Positions 1 to 5,534 of a DNA stretch of 22,323 nt are shown one piece after another (position 1 is the first letter of the stretch; every line of letters starts with the position of its first letter). A program made the translations under genes and the position numbers. Location of the stretch: positions 1 through 22,323 of the IMG/VR virus record IMGVR_UViG_3300046007_012031; one strand, given 5' to 3'. Under the pieces are notes generated by a model. The model was given only the letters and a program-made list of their open reading frames with translations. It was not told the origin of the DNA and made no database searches. Source of the DNA: a virus.

Positions 1-209
1 AGACTTACATCAGCTTTGATAGCGAAAACGACAAGTTGGTTATCACAACACCAGACTTCATGGCTCACACTGGTATCTTACGCAAACACACATTCGGTGT
101 TATTGATGTTGTAAGAGAATCAATCAAAACTCTTTACCAAGCTGAAAAACAAGCTGAGGAAGAATCTAAGGCTACTACTGAAAAAGCTAAAAAACAAAAA
201 ACTTACTAA
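1..209 (+). CDS. C-terminal end of an unknown phage protein (5' truncated)
   Basis: An open frame enters from the left edge (first full codon at base 3) and ends at TAA 207-209, giving 68 visible residues. The end is rich in Lys, Glu, Gln and Ala (AEKQAEEESKATTEKAKKQK), probably a flexible charged tail. I do not recognise the family from this fragment. Its stop overlaps the ATG of the next gene (TAATG), so the two are probably translationally coupled in one operon. Confidence 0.75.
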   Translation, partial: TYISFDSENDKLVITTPDFMAHTGILRKHTFGVIDVVRESIKTLYQAEKQAEEESKATTEKAKKQKTY

Positions 210-502
210 TGACAAGAGAAGAAATCGCAGATATAAACCCAGATGCGTTGGTATGTGATGGGTTTGATGAAGCAATCATAGGCATGGCCGAGAGAATCAA
301 TCTCGGCCCTGTCGTTGCTTATAGTGTTGATAAAATCATTGAAATCCTTATGAAAGATATGGAAGTAGATGAAGAAGATTTGGAAGAAGGTGACTCAATT
401 GAAAATTTAAAATATCAAATGGCTTACGAACATTTCGAATATAATATCAAGGGTGCTTGGATGGGAGAATTCACACCTGTATTTATAACAACAACAATGT
501 AA
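209..502 (+). CDS. Small conserved phage protein, unknown function
   Basis: A 97-residue acidic protein. It resembles a widespread small phage family with the pattern 'NPDAL..DGFDEAIIG' at the N-terminus and 'AYEHFEYNIKGAW.G..TPVF' near the C-terminus; the resemblance is from memory of the family pattern. No catalytic motif, signal peptide or membrane segment is visible. It starts inside the stop codon of the gene before it and is followed 3 bases later by the next gene, so it belongs to a compact operon running towards clpP. Confidence 0.85.
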   Translation: MTREEIADINPDALVCDGFDEAIIGMAERINLGPVVAYSVDKIIEILMKDMEVDEEDLEEGDSIENLKYQMAYEHFEYNIKGAWMGEFTPVFITTTM

Positions 503-505
503 AAA

Positions 506-751
506 ATGAAATCATTAATTATTGATATGTTGAGAACACAATTAGAAGCTCAACGAAGCAAAGCCATATTAACTTTACATTTATTATCACACCATTCTAG
601 TGGTATTGGTGACCATTCGACAAATGATTATTACAAAAACGCTGATGAAGCTTTAACAATGTTGGCAGAAGCTGATGATAAGTTAGAAACACTTGCGAAG
701 TATGATTTTAATTTCGTCAATGGAGAATATAAAACAATTAAAAGAGATTAA
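506..751 (+). CDS. Small helical protein, unknown function
   Basis: An 81-residue protein, probably all-helical, with a His-rich stretch (HLLSHHSSGIGDHS, residues 25-38) and a charged second half. I do not recognise a function. Its ATG follows the preceding stop by three bases and its own stop is two bases before the ClpP start, so it is very likely co-transcribed with both neighbours. Confidence 0.7.
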   Translation: MKSLIIDMLRTQLEAQRSKAILTLHLLSHHSSGIGDHSTNDYYKNADEALTMLAEADDKLETLAKYDFNFVNGEYKTIKRD

Positions 752-753
752 GT

Positions 754-1458
754 ATGAATATTACAAACGAATTTAGAGATTACGCAATCAAACACATGGG
801 TGTAACATCAATGGAGTTTTTCCAATGGGAACAACTGCAAGAAAAACTTTACGGGGCCAATGCTTCATTGACACCATACATTCTTGAAGAAAGAGAAATG
901 CGTGTTACACAAATGGATATCTTTTCACGACTTATGATGGATAGAATTATTTGGTTGGCTGGCCCAGTAAACGATAGAATGAGTACCGTTGTTCAAGCAC
1001 AGCTTATGTTCTTGGATAACTTGGAAACCAAAGACATCACGTTGCATGTTGACTCACCTGGTGGTTCGGTTAAATCTGGTCTTAGTATTGTTGACGTAAT
1101 GGATTACGTATCATCAGATATCGTAACCATCAACACAGGTATGGCAGCTAGCATGGGTAGTATTTTATTGGGTGCTGGTACCAAAGGTAAACGTTACAGT
1201 TTACGTTTTAGCCGAGTAATGCTTCACCAAGTATCTAGTGGTGCTGAAGGTAACATCCAAGATATGAGAATATCGTTACAAGAAGCTGAAAAGTACAATG
1301 AGTTATTGTTTGGATTGTTAGGTCAGTATACTGACAAAGACCCTAAACAAGTAATGAAAGATGCCACACGTGATAAATGGTTAAATTCTGACGAAGCAAA
1401 AGCATATGGTATTATTGACAACATTATAACCAACAAAAAAGCGAAAGCTAAAAAATAA
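754..1458 (+). CDS. clpP: ClpP-type serine protease
   Basis: A 234-residue ClpP-family peptidase. The catalytic serine is Ser133 in GMAASMGS. The catalytic histidine is His158 in VMLHQVSSG, 25 residues on, as in E. coli ClpP. The aspartate is most likely Asp203 in KDATRDKWL. The substrate-binding strand VDSPGGSV lies at 99-106. ClpP forms a barrel that degrades proteins fed to it by a Clp ATPase; no ATPase is encoded here, so a host ClpX or ClpA would be needed. In phages such proteins can instead act as prohead or scaffold proteases, and the N-terminal ~60 residues are longer than in housekeeping ClpP. The gene lies 424 bases upstream of a tmRNA gene, whose tagged products are classical ClpXP substrates. 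The stop overlaps the next ATG (TAATG). Confidence 0.92.
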   Translation: MNITNEFRDYAIKHMGVTSMEFFQWEQLQEKLYGANASLTPYILEEREMRVTQMDIFSRLMMDRIIWLAGPVNDRMSTVVQAQLMFLDNLETKDITLHVDSPGGSVKSGLSIVDVMDYVSSDIVTINTGMAASMGSILLGAGTKGKRYSLRFSRVMLHQVSSGAEGNIQDMRISLQEAEKYNELLFGLLGQYTDKDPKQVMKDATRDKWLNSDEAKAYGIIDNIITNKKAKAKK

Positions 1459-1763
1459 TGTCTGACATAAACGACTTGTACGAAAAGGTAAAAAACAGCA
1501 CAAAAGATTTTATCGAAAAAATTGGTCAAGAGACTGATGAAACCAAAGAAGCTTATAGACTTCTTGTCGATTCAATCCAAAACGGAACTGAGCTAACACC
1601 AGAACAAAAAGAACAAATTGGTGAACAACTTAAAGACGTTTTAAAAACACTGGGTATAGTTGGGGTTACGTTGTTACCAGGTGGTTCAATATTCCTAATA
1701 TTAACCAAGGTTTTGAAGCTGAACAAATATGTTTTGCCTTCGTCTTTTCAAGACAAAAAATAA
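1458..1763 (+). CDS. Small membrane-associated protein, LETM1-like tail
   Basis: A 101-residue protein: a charged, probably coiled helical N-terminal half (residues 1-65), then a hydrophobic segment GIVGVTLLPGGSIFLILTKV (66-85) and a short polar tail. The LPGG-containing hydrophobic segment recalls small LETM1-like bacterial proteins, but this is weak. It is translationally coupled to clpP by a TAATG overlap, so it may be a partner, anchor or substrate adaptor of the protease. No terminator follows directly; a new promoter for the tmRNA begins 15 bases later. Confidence 0.7.
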   Translation: MSDINDLYEKVKNSTKDFIEKIGQETDETKEAYRLLVDSIQNGTELTPEQKEQIGEQLKDVLKTLGIVGVTLLPGGSIFLILTKVLKLNKYVLPSSFQDKK

Positions 1764-1777
1764 ATTTTACAAAATAC

Positions 1778-1808
1778 TTGTTTTTTAAATAAAAATGTAG
1801 TACCTTTG
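1778..1808 (+). promoter_or_regulatory. Host-type promoter for the tmRNA
   Basis: TTG at 1778-1780, 20 bases, then TACCTTTG at 1801-1808. This is the Bacteroidota TTG / TAnnTTTG promoter. Transcription would begin near 1815, just before an 11-bp hairpin, and run into the tmRNA. Confidence 0.8.
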
Positions 1809-1819
1809 TATAAGTTAAT

Positions 1820-1853
1820 AATATGTGGGTTCTTTTTTAAAGACCCACATATT
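1820..1853 (+). repeat. Inverted repeat at the tmRNA leader
   Basis: An 11-bp perfect inverted repeat: AATATGTGGGT (1820-1830) and ACCCACATATT (1843-1853) with a 12-base U-rich loop. No U-tract follows, so it is a poor terminator. It would form the 5' end of a transcript from the promoter at 1801 and its right arm overlaps the late-type element at 1849, so it may be a stabiliser or processing signal. Confidence 0.6.
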
Positions 1854-1858
1854 TATAG
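1849..1858 (+). promoter_or_regulatory. ATATTTATAG late-type promoter element (tmRNA)
   Basis: ATATTTATAG lies 23 bases before the tmRNA 5' end. The same element stands before many genes in this window without a -33 box. It would give the tmRNA a second start near its mature end. Confidence 0.5.
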
Positions 1859-1881
1859 CTTACAGACGTTCTTTAAATTAT

Positions 1882-2235
1882 GGGGCATACTAGGTATTGA
1901 CTGAATATAGTCGTAATTAGTAAGCATGTAGTGCTAGATTGGAAGCACTTAAATCTGTCTATTAAAATTTGAATTGACAACACATTCGTTGTATCTGAAA
2001 ATTTCCTTGACGAAGCTACATGTAGCTTTGCTGGAGAGCTTGCAGTAGCCTAATACTGATGATGGTGATAATTCACCTAATGGTGGTAAAGTCCACTACA
2101 TGATGGTAGTCCATTCGCTTTCGGTTAACAAGCGTAATAGTCAGCTTATTTCGGAAGGTTAGAAAACCTTGACCTAAACATGTAGAAAGCTTTTGAAGAA
2201 TATTCAACACTAGGGTTCGATTCCCTAATGCTCCA
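1882..2235 (+). ncRNA. ssrA: Transfer-messenger RNA (tmRNA)
   Basis: A 354-base tmRNA. The ends form a tRNA-like acceptor, GGGGCAT (1882-1888) with ATGCTCC (2228-2234), including the G3-U70 pair needed for alanylation, and a T-arm TAGGG-TTCGATT-CCCTA. The encoded 3' end is A-CC-T, so CCA must be completed. The tag frame ends at TAA 2051-2053 and reads ...SENFLDEATCSFAGELAVA. Where the tag begins is uncertain (perhaps the codon at 1994 or 1997). The C-terminal LAVA replaces the usual LAA-type degron. Between the tag and the 3' end several hairpins are visible, consistent with pseudoknots. Role: rescue of stalled ribosomes and tagging for proteolysis. The gene sits between clpP and a homing endonuclease gene. 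Confidence 0.9.
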
Positions 2236-2252
2236 CCTTGAACTTTTTGTAC

Positions 2253-2270
2253 TTTGCCATATATTTATAG
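2253..2270 (+). repeat. 18-base repeat, copy 1
   Basis: TTTGCCATATATTTATAG occurs here and identically at 8996-9013, in both cases just before a gene starting ATGGCAA. It contains a late-type promoter element and forms the left arm of a start-codon hairpin. Confidence 0.9.
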
Positions 2271-2280
2271 TATATGGCAA
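2254..2280 (+). promoter_or_regulatory. Late-type element nested in a start-codon hairpin (GIY-YIG gene)
   Basis: TTGCCATATA (2254-2263) pairs perfectly with TATATGGCAA (2271-2280) over 10 bp with a 7-base loop. The right arm contains the ATG (2274-2276). The promoter-like ATATTTATAG (2261-2270) overlaps the left arm and loop. Readthrough RNA would hide the start codon, while RNA begun at the nested element would lack the left arm. Such a start would be almost at the ATG. Confidence 0.65.
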
Positions 2281-2924
2281 GGTTAGAAAAGAGATATCAT
2301 TATATCTATAAAATAACATGTATTGTTACTAATAGATATTATATTGGAATGCATAGCACTGATAACTTGAACGATGGTTATTTTGGTAGCGGTAAAAGAT
2401 TATGGTTTTCTTTAAAATATCATGGTAAAGAAAATCACACTAAAGAAATATTAGAATTTTTACCCACTAGAGAAGCGTTAAAAGTTAGAGAAAAAGAAAT
2501 CGTAACTAAAGAACTGATAGGTGAAAACTTATGTATGAATCTTAAAGAAGGCGGTGATGGTGGTTTCATGAATGAAGAACACATGTTGAAATGTTCAAAA
2601 GCTGGAAATTTAGCTTTTAAAGAAAAGTTAAAGTTTGATGAAGAGTTCAGAAGAAACTGGTCTGAAAAATATTCTAAGCTTATGAAAAAAACAAAAGCTG
2701 AATATAAAGCTATTGGTAAATATATTGGTTGTGATTGGAATGGTAAACATCATTCCGTTGAAACTAAAAAATTAATGTCCCAAGTTAAAAAGGGTACTGG
2801 TATTGGTAAACAAAATTCACAATACGGTACTTGTTGGGTAACCAAAAACGGTACCAATAAAAAAATAAAAAAAGAAGACCTTGAAATCTTTTTAATAGAA
2901 GGTTGGGTCAAAGGAAGAAAATAA
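2274..2924 (+). CDS. GIY-YIG homing endonuclease with NUMOD-like DNA-binding tail
   Basis: A 216-residue GIY-YIG nuclease. The core is YIY-x10-YIG (residues 10-25: HYIYKITCIVTNRYYIG), followed by the YFGSGKRL stretch (36-43) typical of phage members. The second half holds a NUMOD3-like motif (HHSVETKKLMSQVKKG, about 155-170), a DNA-binding element, and a C-terminal 'GTCWVTKNGTNKKIKKEDLE...GWVKGRK' segment also common in phage homing nucleases. Such enzymes cut a target allele and spread their own gene. Its position next to the tmRNA gene suggests the target is a version of this locus without the insert. Expression appears to be controlled by the start-codon hairpin with its nested promoter. 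A terminator follows. Confidence 0.9.
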   Translation: MARLEKRYHYIYKITCIVTNRYYIGMHSTDNLNDGYFGSGKRLWFSLKYHGKENHTKEILEFLPTREALKVREKEIVTKELIGENLCMNLKEGGDGGFMNEEHMLKCSKAGNLAFKEKLKFDEEFRRNWSEKYSKLMKKTKAEYKAIGKYIGCDWNGKHHSVETKKLMSQVKKGTGIGKQNSQYGTCWVTKNGTNKKIKKEDLEIFLIEGWVKGRK

Positions 2925-2976
2925 TTTTTCGCACCCGATTCTTGTCCACTCCTCACCAATAGGATAAGAAATAAAA

Positions 2977-3014
2977 AACCCTCGGCAAGTCGCTTTGTCG
3001 GGGGTTACTTTTTT
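2977..3014 (+). terminator. Rho-independent terminator
   Basis: AACCC (2977-2981) with CG pairs below faces CGG-GGGTT (2999-3006), followed by a run of T. It ends the GIY-YIG transcript. Confidence 0.75.
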
Positions 3015-3033
3015 ATGGTAAATTTTCAAATAT

Positions 3034-3060
3034 ATGATATTTATTTAGAAAACATATCAT
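3034..3060 (+). promoter_or_regulatory. Late-type element overlapping a start-codon hairpin (holin-like gene)
   Basis: ATGATAT (3034-3040) pairs with ATATCAT (3054-3060), 7 bp, and the right arm includes the first two bases of the start codon at 3059. ATATTTAT at 3037-3044 overlaps the left arm and loop. Confidence 0.5.
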
Positions 3061-3313
3061 GAAAAAATTTTTTATTAATTGTGTGTCTTCGGATGGAAAA
3101 GTTTCCAGTAAAAGATTGGTAACATTGTTGGCTTTCTTAATGATGGCAACAGGTTTTATAAGCAACCTATTTTGGAAGTTTACGATTGACCCAAATATTT
3201 ACGATTCAATGAAATGGATAGTAATTGGTGGTCTAGGTTTTACAGCTTCTGAGCAGTTTTCTAATAAAAACAATGGTCCATCACTAATCAACACTGAAAA
3301 AGAACAACAATAA
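3059..3313 (+). CDS. Two-helix membrane protein, holin-like
   Basis: An 84-residue protein with two predicted membrane helices: residues about 19-39 (RLVTLLAFLMMATGFISNLFW) and about 49-66 (SMKWIVIGGLGFTASEQF), joined by a short polar loop and ending in a hydrophilic tail. The layout resembles small phage holin or holin-like proteins of Bacteroidota phages, but no family-specific motif is decisive and no lysin gene is adjacent. It has a late-type promoter element upstream and a strong terminator directly after the stop, so it is probably expressed alone and late, which fits a lysis role. Confidence 0.75.
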   Translation: MKKFFINCVSSDGKVSSKRLVTLLAFLMMATGFISNLFWKFTIDPNIYDSMKWIVIGGLGFTASEQFSNKNNGPSLINTEKEQQ

Positions 3314-3337
3314 AAAAAGGGCCAATAGCCCTTTTTT
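3313..3337 (+). terminator. Rho-independent terminator
   Basis: A-tract, GGGC (3319-3322), loop CAATA, GCCC (3328-3331), T-tract. The flanking A and T tracts make it work in both directions, so it also closes the small minus-strand gene at 3356-3448. Confidence 0.9.
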
Positions 3338-3355
3338 AATGATTGACTCCTAAAC

Positions 3356-3448
3356 TTATTTACTAGGTCTTGGAGTTGGTGGTCTTGTTATAGTGGTTTG
3401 TCCACCTTTTGGTTTACCACAACCACATCCGTTTGTTACAGTGTTCAT
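3356..3448 (-). CDS. 30-residue Gly/Cys/Pro-rich peptide, minus strand
   Basis: Read on the minus strand from ATG at 3448 to TAA at 3356: a 30-residue basic peptide with NGCGCGKPKGG in the middle and a Pro-rich end (TRPPTPRPSK). It is the only minus-strand gene I find. Support: a late-type TATTTATA element lies upstream on the same strand (about 3481-3488), and the bidirectional terminator at 3313-3337 lies just past its stop. The two cysteines could bind a metal. I do not recognise a function, and a gene this short may be spurious. Confidence 0.45.
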   Translation of the reverse strand: MNTVTNGCGCGKPKGGQTTITRPPTPRPSK

Positions 3449-3480
3449 AGTGTTTGAAAAATTAAGGCTTGTTATTTTAT

Positions 3481-3490
3481 TTATAAATAC
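3481..3490 (-). promoter_or_regulatory. Late-type element, minus strand
   Basis: On the minus strand this reads GTATTTATAA, matching the ATATTTAT element, about 33 bases before the ATG of the 30-residue gene. The core TTTATAAA is palindromic, so orientation is not certain. Confidence 0.35.
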
Positions 3491-3521
3491 TTGCTTTATC
3501 TAAATTTATTTAGTATATTTG
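3491..3521 (+). promoter_or_regulatory. Host-type promoter
   Basis: TTG 3491-3493, 20 bases, TATATTTG 3514-3521. The ATG of the next gene begins at 3525, three bases after the box, implying a leaderless mRNA. Confidence 0.75.
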
Positions 3522-3524
3522 CAT

Positions 3525-3737
3525 ATGTTTAGAACAAAATATAAGGTGACGCTAATAGATAGTAAATGGAATGTTGTAAAAAACAACGTGAAAGTTTCTG
3601 TTTTACCTAGAAGAGATGAATATGTGTTCTTTGACGGTTTGTATTATTTGGTTTTGAATGTGGTTCACACTTTGGATAGTCAACAAGGTATTTTTGTCAT
3701 CATAAATGAAACACCGCATCAACTGAAACAAGCCTAA
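3525..3737 (+). CDS. Small beta-rich protein, unknown function
   Basis: A 70-residue protein beginning MFRTKYKVTLID. The pattern of alternating hydrophobic residues suggests a small beta-barrel or beta-sheet fold. I do not recognise the family. I chose ATG 3525 rather than the in-frame TTG at 3519 because the TTG lies inside the promoter -7 box (TATATTTG). The gene is alone on its transcript: host-type promoter immediately upstream and another promoter 45 bases after its stop. Confidence 0.7.
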   Translation: MFRTKYKVTLIDSKWNVVKNNVKVSVLPRRDEYVFFDGLYYLVLNVVHTLDSQQGIFVIINETPHQLKQA

Positions 3738-3781
3738 AATAAGGGTTTTTGAAAAAAGTTAAAAAATATTTTCAAAAAAAC

Positions 3782-3812
3782 TTGACAAATGGAAACTTTT
3801 TTCGTACCTTTG
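3782..3812 (+). promoter_or_regulatory. Host-type promoter for the structured RNA and tRNA unit
   Basis: TTG 3782-3784 (within TTGACA), 20 bases, TACCTTTG 3805-3812. It would start RNA near 3819, running through the structured RNA and three tRNAs to the terminator at 4702. Confidence 0.8.
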
Positions 3813-3821
3813 CATATATAT

Positions 3822-4292
3822 TTAAAAAACGTTCATTAATTTAATAAAAATATTGTTTGACTTAAATGTTTAGGTTCAGTCGGCAATAATAGTTTGTGAG
3901 GAAAGTGAGACTGTGTATGACTCGAAAGAGAGGTAGCCCTTCGCAATTAAATTGGTTATGAAACATGAACCAGCTATTATAAAGTCATTCAAAAATTATC
4001 CAAAAAGGTGGGTTCTGCAAACGAACTTAAAACAACTACAAATGGAAAAAAAGTATGTGGGCCTTTTACCAAACCTATGACCGAAAGGATGGTTTGGACT
4101 CAAAACCACGATGGTGTAAGACCATTTAAAAAAATAACTTCATGACGGAGGTCATGTAAAATAGCTGCCAGGTAAACGGGAGTCCTGTAAAATAAAAACG
4201 AACAGCCATCTTGGGATAACATAGGGGATTGAGCGTAAGTAACGCTGAGGGCGTTTGGGCCCTTTGATGAAGTATCGAGTCTTCATCCCCTA
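3822..4292 (+). ncRNA. Large structured RNA, possibly a divergent RNase P RNA
   Basis: About 470 bases without a credible gene, after a strong promoter and leading into tRNAs. Helices seen: GACTT 3859/AAGTC 3982; GGTTCA 3873/TGAACC 3966 crossing ATAATAG 3886/CTATTAT 3974 (a pseudoknot); CCAAACC 4069/GGTTTGG 4091 around a CC-GAAA-GG cap; ATGGT 4111/ACCAT 4121; CATGAC 4141/GTCATG 4151; and TAGGGG 4222/CCCCTA 4287 closing a multi-hairpin junction. Pieces resembling bacterial RNase P RNA occur in the right order: GAGGAAAGT (3898), GGTGTAAGACC (4113), GGTAAACGGGAG (4171), GATGAA (4266). The expected ACAGAA...CGGCUUA 3' core is not found, so identity is uncertain. Ornate phage RNAs found near tRNAs (GOLLD, ROOL) are an alternative. 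Confidence 0.6.
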
Positions 4293-4297
4293 CATAT

Positions 4298-4369
4298 TGC
4301 GGAGTAGAGCAGTGGTAGCTCGCAAGGCTCATAACCTTGAGGTCAGTGGTTCGATTCCACTCTCCGCTA
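4298..4369 (+). tRNA. tRNA-Met(CAT), initiator-like
   Basis: Acceptor TGCGGAG/CTCCGCT with an unpaired 1-72 (T-T), D-stem GAGC/GCTC giving A11-U24, anticodon arm CAAGG-CTCATAA-CCTTG, T-arm AGTGG-TTCGATT-CCACT, A73. The unpaired 1-72 and A11-U24 are initiator traits; only two of the three G-C pairs above the anticodon are present. No CCA encoded. Confidence 0.88.
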
Positions 4370-4440
4370 CTAAAATAGAAGTAAACTGCACCTGTGAAAT
4401 TCACATAAAGTAAGATTCACAACTTAACTGGTAGTAGTTT

Positions 4441-4469
4441 TTTAAAATGGTAAATGTGAACATTTTAAA
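4441..4469 (+). repeat. Inverted repeat between tRNAs
   Basis: TTTAAAATG (4441-4449) pairs perfectly with CATTTTAAA (4461-4469), loop of 11. It lies between two tRNAs of one transcript, so a processing hairpin is likelier than a terminator. Confidence 0.5.
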
Positions 4470-4480
4470 CTATTTTTCAT

Positions 4481-4550
4481 ACTGCTGTAGCTCAATTGCT
4501 AGAGCCCCTCAGATTGGAGGGAGATGTGGGTGCAAGGCCCACCAGCGGTA
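4481..4550 (+). tRNA. Aberrant tRNA with six-base anticodon loop, anticodon undetermined
   Basis: Acceptor ACTGCTG/CAGCGGT, D-arm GCTC-AATTGCTA-GAGC, T-arm GTGGG-TGCAAGG-CCCAC, A73. The anticodon stem is a perfect CCCTC/GAGGG but its loop is AGATTG, only six bases, so no anticodon can be assigned. The D-loop lacks the GG pair and the T-loop has G55, so the usual elbow contacts are weakened. It may be a decayed tRNA or a specialised one. Confidence 0.7.
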
Positions 4551-4556
4551 CAACAT

Positions 4557-4628
4557 AGCGAGTCGGAGAAATGGTAACTCGTTGGGCTCATAACCCAAAG
4601 ATAGTTGGTTCGATTCCAACACTCGCAA
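4557..4628 (+). tRNA. Initiator tRNA-fMet(CAT)
   Basis: Acceptor AGCGAGT/ACTCGCA with a 1-72 mismatch (A-A), D-stem GAG/CTC with A11-U24, anticodon arm TTGGG-CTCATAA-CCCAA carrying three consecutive G-C pairs next to the loop, T-arm GTTGG-TTCGATT-CCAAC. Unpaired 1-72, A11-U24 and the three G-C pairs are the classical bacterial initiator determinants. Position 8 is C instead of the near-universal T. No CCA encoded. Confidence 0.88.
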
Positions 4629-4701
4629 CAAAAAAGAATGGATTCAGCAATTTAAAACTCTATTTAGGAAAAACAGAAAACAAACCCATTCTGAACTTAT
4701 T

Positions 4702-4729
4702 AAAAAGCCTCTTCGTGAGGCTTTTTTTG
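4702..4729 (+). terminator. Rho-independent terminator of the tRNA unit
   Basis: AAAAAGCCTC, loop TTCG(T), GAGGCTTTTTTT. A strong hairpin with a UUCG-type loop and long T-tract ending the structured RNA and tRNA transcript. Confidence 0.92.
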
Positions 4730-4753
4730 TTTATAATAATTACAAAGAATTAT

Positions 4754-4784
4754 TTGCACAATTCAATTTTTTTTGGTACCTTTG
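4754..4784 (+). promoter_or_regulatory. Host-type promoter, leaderless gene
   Basis: TTG 4754-4756, 20 bases, TACCTTTG 4777-4784; ATG follows after four bases at 4789. Confidence 0.8.
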
Positions 4785-4788
4785 CAGC

Positions 4789-5289
4789 ATGAATAAAAAA
4801 TTATTAATTATTGGACATATGAGACACGGCAAGGATAGTTTTGCCGAAATATTAAATGAACAATTTGGGTTAAAATATCAGTCGTCATCACAAGCATCCG
4901 CTGATATTTTTTTATATGATGCCCTTAAAGATAAGTATGGTTACAAAACACCAGAAGAATGTTTTGAAGACCGTGTTAATCACAGAGCAGAATGGAAACA
5001 AATGATTTGTGATTATAACAAAGACGATAGGGCAAGATTGGCAAAGGGTATTTTGAAGAATTCTGATTGTTATGTTGGAATGCGTGACAGAGAAGAAATC
5101 AACGAGTGTATGAGACAAGGTTTGTTTGATATTATCGTATGGGTTGATGCATCTGAAAGACTTCCTTTGGAACCAGCTAGTTCTTTTGATATTGACAAAA
5201 CTTGTGCTGATGTTATAATTGAAAACAACGGTACTTTTGAAGAGTTCAAAGAAAAAGTTTTGAGATTTGGAAAATTATTTTCAAATTAA
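4789..5289 (+). CDS. Deoxynucleoside monophosphate kinase-like P-loop protein
   Basis: A 166-residue P-loop NTPase of the phage dNMP kinase type (like T4 gp1), which would phosphorylate dNMPs to dNDPs for phage DNA synthesis. The Walker A motif GHMRHGKDS lies at residues 9-17 right after the first beta strand (KLLIIGH). A basic lid-like stretch (RARLAKGI, about 81-88) precedes VGMRDREEIN, and a later strand reads IIVWVDAS. It is shorter than T4 gp1, so substrate range is not certain; an adenylate-kinase-like role is the alternative. The mRNA is probably leaderless, as ATG is four bases after the promoter -7 box. Confidence 0.8.
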   Translation: MNKKLLIIGHMRHGKDSFAEILNEQFGLKYQSSSQASADIFLYDALKDKYGYKTPEECFEDRVNHRAEWKQMICDYNKDDRARLAKGILKNSDCYVGMRDREEINECMRQGLFDIIVWVDASERLPLEPASSFDIDKTCADVIIENNGTFEEFKEKVLRFGKLFSN

Positions 5290-5290
5290 T

Positions 5291-5321
5291 TTGGAAGTCT
5301 CAAAAAAGTTTTGTACCTTTG
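5291..5321 (+). promoter_or_regulatory. Host-type promoter for tRNA-Cys and suppressor tRNA
   Basis: TTG 5291-5293, 20 bases, TACCTTTG 5314-5321. The first tRNA begins ten bases later; transcription may continue into the peptidyl-tRNA hydrolase gene because no terminator intervenes. Confidence 0.8.
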
Positions 5322-5330
5322 TATCATAAT

Positions 5331-5402
5331 GGTCGAGTGACTGAGTGTTTTAGGTGTAGCTACGCAATAGCTATAACGGTGGTTCGAATCCATCCTCGAC
5401 CT
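5331..5402 (+). tRNA. tRNA-Cys(GCA)
   Basis: Acceptor GGTCGAG/CTCGACC, anticodon arm TAGCT-ACGCAAT-AGCTA, T-arm GGTGG-TTCGAAT-CCATC, T73. T73 is the cysteine identity base, supporting the GCA reading. Position 33 is C rather than the near-universal U. No CCA encoded. Confidence 0.82.
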
Positions 5403-5407
5403 CAACT

Positions 5408-5480
5408 GACTCCTTGGTGTTAGCGGTAGCATATCGGTCTCTAAAACTGAAAGGCGTGGGTTCGAATCCCACAGGAGCCA
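5408..5480 (+). tRNA. Amber suppressor tRNA(CTA)
   Basis: Acceptor GACTCCT/AGGAGCC (one A-C mismatch at 2-71), D-stem GTG/CAT, D-loop TTAGCGGTAG, anticodon arm TCGGT-CTCTAAA-ACTGA with U33 and A37, T-arm GTGGG-TTCGAAT-CCCAC, A73. The anticodon CTA reads UAG. The D-stem has T11-A24, an elongator trait. The amino acid cannot be told from the sequence alone. The gene is 54 bases upstream of a gene with an in-frame TAG. Confidence 0.88.
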
Positions 5481-5510
5481 CAAAAATTTGACTTTTTAAA
5501 CAAGTAAACT

Positions 5511-5518
5511 ATATTTAT
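5511..5518 (+). promoter_or_regulatory. Late-type element before the peptidyl-tRNA hydrolase gene
   Basis: ATATTTAT, 16 bases before ATG 5535. The spacing matches the CCA-adding enzyme gene (16) and the gene at 9475 (16), which supports ATG 5535 as the true start. Confidence 0.5.
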
Positions 5519-5534
5519 ATAAAACAACAAAACA

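Noticed and set aside
1820-1853. Terminator between the clpP operon and the tmRNA
   Set aside because: The hairpin is strong but has no T-tract after it and lies downstream of the tmRNA promoter, where a terminator would block the tmRNA.
3519-3524. TTG start two codons upstream for the 70-residue gene
   Set aside because: The TTG belongs to the promoter box TATATTTG and would not be in the transcript.
3822-4292. Firm call as RNase P RNA
   Set aside because: Several signature pieces are present in order, but the 3' conserved core and a clear closing P1 helix are missing, so only a tentative link is given.
4126-4404. Minus-strand open frame of 92 codons
   Set aside because: It crosses the structured RNA and tRNA-Met, has no promoter or ribosome site, and no protein-like pattern.
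4571-4792. + strand open frame of 73 codons
   Set aside because: It starts inside tRNA-fMet and runs through the terminator at 4702 and the dNMP kinase promoter.
5408-5480. Suppressor tRNA acting as an initiator that starts translation at TAG
   Set aside because: Its 1-72 is paired, it has T11-A24 and lacks three G-C pairs above the anticodon, so it looks like an elongator; kept only as a side possibility.
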